A stretch of 64,000 nucleotides of DNA from Pseudomonas serbica (GTDB lineage: Bacteria > Pseudomonadota > Gammaproteobacteria > Pseudomonadales > Pseudomonadaceae), in NCBI RefSeq assembly GCF_028823535.1, contig NZ_JAQIYM010000001.1, positions 124,001 to 188,000 on the forward strand, in the 5' to 3' direction. Of the stretch, positions 56,667 through 64,000 are shown piece by piece. The notes below the pieces were generated by a model. The model saw only the letters and a program-made list of their open reading frames with translations. It did not search any database and had not been told where the DNA came from. Positions within the stretch are counted from its first letter, which is position 1. Each line of letters begins with the position of its first letter. A program made the translations under genes and the position numbers.

Positions 56667-56696
56667 GATCAATATCAAAACTTTTTGATATTGATC
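56667..56696. promoter_or_regulatory. Long palindromic operator ahead of the ArsR-methyltransferase gene
   Basis: GATCAATATCAAAA and its exact reverse complement flank a CT centre (30 bp). It lies 38 bp before the gene start, over or near its promoter. ATCAATAT...ATATTGAT elements are typical of ArsR-family sites and resemble those reported for the S-adenosylhomocysteine-responsive regulator SahR; that link is inference. Confidence 0.75.
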
Positions 56697-56733
56697 TTGC
56701 GATGCTTCCGGCGCGTGACTAGACTGCCGGCCT

Positions 56734-57729
56734 ATGAATTTACGTGCGCCCTCCATTCGCCAGGACGATTGTGATGAGCTGGCAGCCTTGTGCAAGGCCG
56801 GCGGCGATCCCTTGCGCCTGAATGTCTTGCGCGCACTGACCAACGATTCGTTCGGCGTATTGGAACTGGCGCAGATCTTCGGCATAGGCCAATCAGGCAT
56901 GAGTCATCACCTCAAGGTGCTGGCCCAAGCCGACCTGGTCGCCACCCGCCGTGAAGGCAATGCGATTTTCTACCGTCGCGCCCTGCCCCACACCGAGTTG
57001 CCGGGGGGCAAACTGCACGCGGCCCTGCTCGAAGAAGTCGACAACCTGACCCTGCCTGCCGACGTGCAGATGCGGATCACTCAGGTACACAAGCAACGCG
57101 AGGCCGCCAGCCAGGACTTTTTCTCACGGGTCGCCGAGAAATTTCGCGCCCAGCAGGACTTGATCGCCGGCCTGGCGCAGTACCGCGAAAGCGTGGTGGC
57201 CCTGCTCGACAAACTGAGCTTTGGCAGCGCTGCCACGGCAATCGAGGTCGGCCCCGGCGACGGTGCCTTCCTGCCGGAACTGGCGCGGCGCTTCACCCAG
57301 GTCACGGCACTGGACAATAGCCAGGCCATGCTCGAACTGGCGCGCCAGGTGTGCGAACGCGATTCGCTGACTAACGTTAACCTGCAACTGGCCGATGCCC
57401 TGAACGGCGTCAGTCTGAAGGCCGATTGCGTTGTACTGAACATGGTGCTGCATCACTTTGCCGCGCCGGCCGATGCGCTCAAGCACATGGCCAATTTGTT
57501 GCACCCAGGCGGCAGCCTGTTGGTAACAGAATTATGCAGCCACAACCAGAGTTGGGCCAAGGAGGCCTGCGGTGATCTCTGGCTGGGGTTTGAACAGGAC
57601 GATCTGGCCCGTTGGGCCACCGCTGCGGGGCTCGTCCCCGGAGAAAGCCTCTATGTAGGCTTACGTAATGGTTTCCAGATCCAGGTCCGCCATTTTCAGC
57701 GGTCGGCTGGCGACACTCACCATCGGTAA
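56734..57729 (+). CDS. ArsR-type regulator fused to a methyltransferase domain, probable SahR-like
   Basis: The 331-residue protein joins an ArsR winged helix (about 15-95; LAQIFGIGQSGMSHHLKVLAQADLVATRREGN) to a class I SAM-dependent methyltransferase domain (motif I EVGPGDGAF at 171-179, then VLNMVLHHFAAPADAL). It lies 18 bp before metK, so it is likely cotranscribed, and has its own palindrome upstream. The methyltransferase part may sense S-adenosylmethionine or S-adenosylhomocysteine rather than methylate a substrate. The counterpart in P. aeruginosa is PA0547. Confidence 0.9.
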   Translation: MNLRAPSIRQDDCDELAALCKAGGDPLRLNVLRALTNDSFGVLELAQIFGIGQSGMSHHLKVLAQADLVATRREGNAIFYRRALPHTELPGGKLHAALLEEVDNLTLPADVQMRITQVHKQREAASQDFFSRVAEKFRAQQDLIAGLAQYRESVVALLDKLSFGSAATAIEVGPGDGAFLPELARRFTQVTALDNSQAMLELARQVCERDSLTNVNLQLADALNGVSLKADCVVLNMVLHHFAAPADALKHMANLLHPGGSLLVTELCSHNQSWAKEACGDLWLGFEQDDLARWATAAGLVPGESLYVGLRNGFQIQVRHFQRSAGDTHHR

Positions 57730-57747
57730 TTTCAGGAAAACATCGAG

Positions 57748-58938
<1,191 letters not shown>

Positions 58939-58957
58939 GTCTTCCCAGTGGTACCCG

Positions 58958-58990
58958 AAACCCCGCACGGTTCGCCGTGCGGGGTTTTTT
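58958..58990 (+). terminator. Rho-independent terminator of metK
   Basis: AAACCCCGCACGG and CCGTGCGGGGTTTTTT pair around TTCG-like loop bases 20 bp after the metK stop. Confidence 0.93.
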
Positions 58991-59067
58991 CATGCCTGGA
59001 AACAAGCCGAAAAACAGCCACCAACCCAGCCGCCCACCACTGGCTAACCTTCAGGCACCTCCATTGA

Positions 59068-60762
<1,695 letters not shown>

Positions 60763-60860
60763 CCCCGGTGGTGCCGCGCGCCCGGGAACCCAATAGTCCC
60801 GATGGGCTCAAACATGCCATCGCTGCATCGATACGGATGCCTTTTTCACCTGGAGCTTTT

Positions 60861-61256
60861 ATGAAATTTCTTCCACCGCTGGTCCTGTTGACCCTTTGCA
60901 GCGTAATCGCCACTCCATTGATGGCAGTTGAAGACGCCCCGGGCCTGACCGGTTGCGCAGCCAAGAAACAAGGCATCATGAATCAGATCGAACTGGCCAA
61001 ATCCCACGGCAATGCCGACCAACAGGCCGGACTGGAGAAAGCCTTGAGCGAGGTCAGCGCCAATTGCACTGATGCCTCGCTGAAGAAAGAACGGGAAAAC
61101 AAGGTGCTCGACGCCAAGCACGAAGTCAGCAAGCGTCAGGCCGACCTCGACAAAGCCATGAAGCAAGGCGACGCCGAGAAGATCAACAAGCGCAAGGACA
61201 AACTCGCCGAGTCCCGCAAGGAGTTGCAGGAAGCGGTGGACGAGCTGGACAGGTAA
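60861..61256 (+). CDS. DUF1090 family periplasmic protein
   Basis: The 131-residue protein has a signal peptide (KFLPPLVLLTLCSVIATPLMAVE) and a mature, highly charged helical part with two Cys (GCAAKK..., ANCTDASLKKERENKVLDAKHEVSKRQADLDKAMKQGD), as in YqjC/DUF1090. Most of the mature chain should be coiled-coil. Function unknown. GGAG precedes the ATG at 60861. Its stop runs into a single REP unit. Confidence 0.88.
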   Translation: MKFLPPLVLLTLCSVIATPLMAVEDAPGLTGCAAKKQGIMNQIELAKSHGNADQQAGLEKALSEVSANCTDASLKKERENKVLDAKHEVSKRQADLDKAMKQGDAEKINKRKDKLAESRKELQEAVDELDR

Positions 61257-61277
61257 GAGCTGGCTTGCCAGCGAAGC
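61254..61277. repeat. Single (half) REP unit
   Basis: TAAGAGCTGGCTTGCCAGCGAAG matches one arm of the TGTAGGAGC family and overlaps the DUF1090 stop codon; no opposed partner is seen nearby. Confidence 0.65.
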
Positions 61278-61304
61278 TTTTAGCGCCCTCAAGGCCCCTA
61301 AAGG

Positions 61305-61754
61305 TCAATGATCGCGAAATTCCTTATGGCACGCACTGCAGGCATCTTCGACCTTCTGTACCGCCGGCCCCAGGTTACTGGCCTTGTAGGGTTGAACCTG
61401 GCTGGCGATCACCAGTTCGCCGGTGGCGGCCTCGAGGTTGCGAGCCATCTGCTCAAAGCGTGCCTGCTTCTCCCAGACGTCACTCTTGGCGCTGGTATGG
61501 TCTTCTTCACGCACCTGCGGGAAATGTTTCCACGGCTCATGGGACAGCGCATCGAGTTTCACCGCGCCCTCGGCAAACTTGGGGCCATCGAATGCAATAC
61601 GGCCACGCAGCATGCCGCCCAGGTCTTCAGCGGTCTTGAGCATCTGTTTGAAAATGGCCTTGCGCTGACCGAGGGGCGAGTTGGGATCGACGCCGCCACA
61701 GGCGGACAGCGTCAGGCAGGCCAGCAATACAACAGAAAGTCTTTTAAGAGTCAT
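61305..61754 (-). CDS. Lipoprotein cytochrome c' (class II)
   Basis: The 149-residue protein has a lipobox (LSAC, Cys19) and a C-terminal haem site CSACH (139-143), the pattern of four-helix cytochrome c'. The region SHEPWKHFPQVREEDHTSAKSDVWEKQARFEQMARNLEAATGELV matches the family core. It should be tethered in the periplasm. Roles for cytochromes c' include nitric oxide binding and electron transfer, not decided here. It is divergent from mltA. Confidence 0.9.
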   Translation of the reverse strand: MTLKRLSVVLLACLTLSACGGVDPNSPLGQRKAIFKQMLKTAEDLGGMLRGRIAFDGPKFAEGAVKLDALSHEPWKHFPQVREEDHTSAKSDVWEKQARFEQMARNLEAATGELVIASQVQPYKASNLGPAVQKVEDACSACHKEFRDH

Positions 61755-61882
61755 GGTGGCTTCAGGTCGCGGAAAACGTCGGCCAGTATCCTCGCGTCAC
61801 CGGCAAACACCAATACCCCTATTATCAATACGGGTTGCATGAGCGCGCACGACACTCAGGCAACCGGCAAAGGAATTACTTC

Positions 61883-63067
61883 ATGAACAGCCGTATCAAG
61901 GCCTGGTGTCACCCCCTGGCCTGGACGCTTCCGATCGTGGCCGTGCTCGCAGGCTGCACCGGCGGCGAAGACAAACAACCGAAGACCCACGCACTGGCCA
62001 CCTACTCCAGCGCCACCTGGGAAGCGTTGCCAGCAGTCTCCGACAGCGACCTCGTCGCCGGTTTCGGCTCGTGGCGCAGCGCCTGCACCCGGCTCAAGGC
62101 CGACCCGGTCTGGGGCGGCACCTGCGCAGCGGCGGCCAACGTACCGCAGAGCGCCAATGACATTCGCGGTTTCCTCAAGCAGAACCTGGATGTCTACGGC
62201 CTGCGCGCCGCCAATGACAATCCCAACGGCCTGATCACTGGCTACTACGAACCGGTCTACCCTGGCAGCCTGACCCAAACCGCAGCGGCGAACATCCCGG
62301 TGTATGGCGTGCCGGAAGACATGATCATCGTCTCACTGGACAGCATCTACCCGGAACTCAAGGGCAAACGCCTGCGCGGTCGACTTGAAGGCCGCGTGCT
62401 CAAGCCGTATGACGATGCCGCAACCATCGAGAGCAACGGGGTCAAGGCACCCGTGGTGGCCTGGTTGACCGACCCGATGAACCTGCAATTCCTGCAGATC
62501 CAGGGTTCGGGTCGCATCCAGCTCGACAGCGGCCGGCAATTGCGCATTGCCTACGCCGACCAGAATGGTCACCCCTACCGACCCATAGGACGTTGGCTGG
62601 TGGAGCAAGGCGAGTTGAAGAAAGAAGACGTGACCATGGGCGCCATCAGCAACTGGGCCAAGGCCAATCCTTCGCGCATTCCTGAACTGCTCGGCAGCAA
62701 CCCGAGCTATGTGTTTTTTACCCGTAACCCGGATAGCAACGAAGGGCCGCGCGGCTCGCTGAACGTGCCGCTGACGGCGGGTTACAGCGCGGCAGTGGAT
62801 CGCAAGGTCATTCCGCTGGGCAGTTTGTTGTGGCTGTCCACCACCAAACCCGACGGTACCGCCCTGGTACGCCCGGTGGCGGCACAGGATACCGGCGGCG
62901 CGATTGCCGGCGAGGTTCGTGCGGATCTGTTCTGGGGCACCGGCGAGGCGGCCGGGCAACTGGCGGGGGACATGAAGCAGCAAGGGCAGATCTGGATGCT
63001 ATGGCCCAAAGGCGCGGCGCTGCCACAGGTGCCGCAGGTGGCGGATACGGCCAACACCAAGCCTTGA
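61883..63067 (+). CDS. mltA: Membrane-bound lytic transglycosylase A
   Basis: The 394-residue lipoprotein has signal and lipobox LAGC (Cys25), the MltA domain (GLITGYYEPVYPGSL, IQGSGRIQLDSG, VFFTRN) and a C-terminal 3D domain with the catalytic-type Asp residues in AAQDTGGAIAGEVRADLFWG. It cleaves peptidoglycan glycan strands to 1,6-anhydro products at the outer membrane. AAAGGAATT precedes the ATG at 61883. Confidence 0.95.
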   Translation: MNSRIKAWCHPLAWTLPIVAVLAGCTGGEDKQPKTHALATYSSATWEALPAVSDSDLVAGFGSWRSACTRLKADPVWGGTCAAAANVPQSANDIRGFLKQNLDVYGLRAANDNPNGLITGYYEPVYPGSLTQTAAANIPVYGVPEDMIIVSLDSIYPELKGKRLRGRLEGRVLKPYDDAATIESNGVKAPVVAWLTDPMNLQFLQIQGSGRIQLDSGRQLRIAYADQNGHPYRPIGRWLVEQGELKKEDVTMGAISNWAKANPSRIPELLGSNPSYVFFTRNPDSNEGPRGSLNVPLTAGYSAAVDRKVIPLGSLLWLSTTKPDGTALVRPVAAQDTGGAIAGEVRADLFWGTGEAAGQLAGDMKQQGQIWMLWPKGAALPQVPQVADTANTKP

Positions 63068-63093
63068 TATTCGCTGTGACTGATCGATAGCTA

Positions 63094-63148
63094 TCGCGAG
63101 CAGGCTCGCTCCTACAGGGATCAGTGTGGGAGCGAGCCTGCTCGCGAT
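63094..63148. repeat. REP inverted pair between convergent genes
   Basis: Opposed REP copies about 12 bases apart; the left unit mixes the GCTCC-CACA and GCTCC-TACA endings. Confidence 0.88.
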
Positions 63149-63175
63149 GAGGCCAGTAAAAACGCCGAACTTCTT

Positions 63176-63559
63176 TCAGGCAGAGACGACAAAAAAGCTG
63201 ACGATCAACCCCATCCCCACAAACCACGCCAGCGATCGCAAAATCGCCAGGTCGGCCAGATAGAAAATGATGTAGAGCAGTCGACTGGTGATGAACAACA
63301 CCGACAGCACATTGAGCGTCACCAGCTCCGCATTGCCAGCCAGGTGCGCCACGATCACGGCGGCCGCGAACGCCGGGGTCACTTCAAAACTGTTCAGTTG
63401 CGCCGCATGCGCGCGCCTGGCCAAACCATTGAGCGACTCGAGAAAGTCACGGGGATCATGATTGTCACTCAGACGAAACCCGCCACTGGCCTTGGCGATG
63501 CCTGTACAGACATAAGGCAGAATAATCGCGATCAAAATGCACCACAGAGCAACCGTCAT
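63176..63559 (-). CDS. MAPEG family membrane protein
   Basis: The 127-residue protein has four hydrophobic segments and the MAPEG pattern (FLESLNGLARRAHAAQLNSFEVTPAFAAAVIVAH, where NS-E and R cluster in the second helix, and SRLLYIIFYLADLAILRSLAWFVG). Bacterial members resemble membrane glutathione transferases, with mostly unknown substrates. It lies 31 bp after the EamA gene on the same strand. Confidence 0.88.
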   Translation of the reverse strand: MTVALWCILIAIILPYVCTGIAKASGGFRLSDNHDPRDFLESLNGLARRAHAAQLNSFEVTPAFAAAVIVAHLAGNAELVTLNVLSVLFITSRLLYIIFYLADLAILRSLAWFVGMGLIVSFFVVSA

Positions 63560-63590
63560 AAAGCATTCCCTTCTTCACGTTTCAGAACAA

Positions 63591-64000
63591 TCAGAATTTC
63601 ATCACCAGCATGCCAACCAGCACCAGCCCACAGGCTAAGAGCCGTGGCCCGCCGAAAGGTTCTTTCAGGTAACGCATGCCGAACAGCACCACCAATATCA
63701 CGCTGATCTCGCGCAAGGCAGCCGCTTCAGCAGTCGAGCCCAGCTGCATGGCCCACAGCACCAGAGCGTAGCTGAACAACACGCAGAATCCGACCGCCAG
63801 GCCCAGCCGCCATTGCTCGCGCCAGAACAACTTGAAGGCCGGCCGCTTGCGAACCCAGGCCAGCAAAGGAAACGGCCAGGCACTGAGCAACGTCACCCAG
63901 ACCAAGTAATCCAGTGGGTGTGACCAGCGTCGCAAGGCCTGGCCGTCGATGAACGTGTAGCAACCGATGCACAGGCCGATCAGCGCCACCACCGGCAGCA
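63591..64000 (-). CDS. EamA/DMT family transporter, C-terminal part (truncated by window end)
   Basis: About 136 residues are visible before the window ends, with four to five membrane segments and the C-terminal EamA pattern LGSTAEAAALREISVILVVLFGMRYLKEPFGGPRLLACGLVLVGMLVMKF. Whole members have ten helices and about 290 residues, so half lies outside. Substrate unknown. Confidence 0.85.
   Translation of the reverse strand, partial: LPVVALIGLCIGCYTFIDGQALRRWSHPLDYLVWVTLLSAWPFPLLAWVRKRPAFKLFWREQWRLGLAVGFCVLFSYALVLWAMQLGSTAEAAALREISVILVVLFGMRYLKEPFGGPRLLACGLVLVGMLVMKF

Overview
The window is chromosomal DNA of a Pseudomonas, most likely of the P. fluorescens group. Gene content and order match the choline / glycine betaine / carnitine block known from P. 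aeruginosa, followed by the fda-pgk-epd-tkt-metK block. The intergenic spaces carry many REP inverted pairs of the GTGGGAGCGRGCYTGCTCGCGA type typical of fluorescent pseudomonads. I see no prophage, IS element, CRISPR array, tRNA or rRNA. Coordinates of starts were chosen by ribosome-binding site and family length, so many differ from the longest reading frame.

Region 1 (1-34 kb) is a nearly complete quaternary-amine catabolic island. Choline is taken up by BetT and by the ABC system CbcXWV and oxidised by BetA and BetB to glycine betaine, under BetI. Gamma-butyrobetaine is hydroxylated to carnitine by a dioxygenase. Carnitine is bound by CaiX and converted by CdhA, CdhC and CdhB, under CdhR, towards glycine betaine. 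Glycine betaine is demethylated by GbcAB, then dimethylglycine by DgcAB with a dedicated EtfAB pair. SdaB deaminates serine made downstream. GbdR is the expected master activator. Within this island lie an 0.8 kb gene-free repeat region rich in DnaA boxes (about 3.0-3.7 kb), an orphan RHS-core gene, two small secreted or hypothetical proteins and a candidate small RNA near 20.6 kb.

Region 2 (34-48 kb) is housekeeping and accessory: a second TldD/TldE-like pair, an MFS exporter, the RNA helicase DbpA, a YhiN-type flavoprotein, the YccS membrane protein, a periplasmic solute-binding protein, ElaA, a small winged-helix protein, a YgjP-like metallopeptidase and a REC-PAS-GGDEF-EAL protein. Region 3 (48.4-50.1 kb) is a small AT-richer insert with a PL7 alginate lyase and an orphan gene, each closed by its own terminator.

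Region 4 (50-64 kb) holds central carbon and methyl metabolism (class II aldolase, two small lipoproteins, Pgk, Epd, transketolase, an ArsR-methyltransferase fusion with a clear palindromic operator, MetK) and then LigB with a secretory-looking leader, a DUF1090 protein, a lipoprotein cytochrome c', MltA, a MAPEG protein and the end of an EamA-type transporter that runs off the window.

The most unusual signals are the periodic DnaA-box repeats with further perfect boxes inside nearby genes, the candidate small RNA whose promoter shares a 10-mer with the betT-betI promoter, the 21-bp-spaced direct repeat before caiX, and a dipeptidase-family protein without the family's first metal-binding motif.
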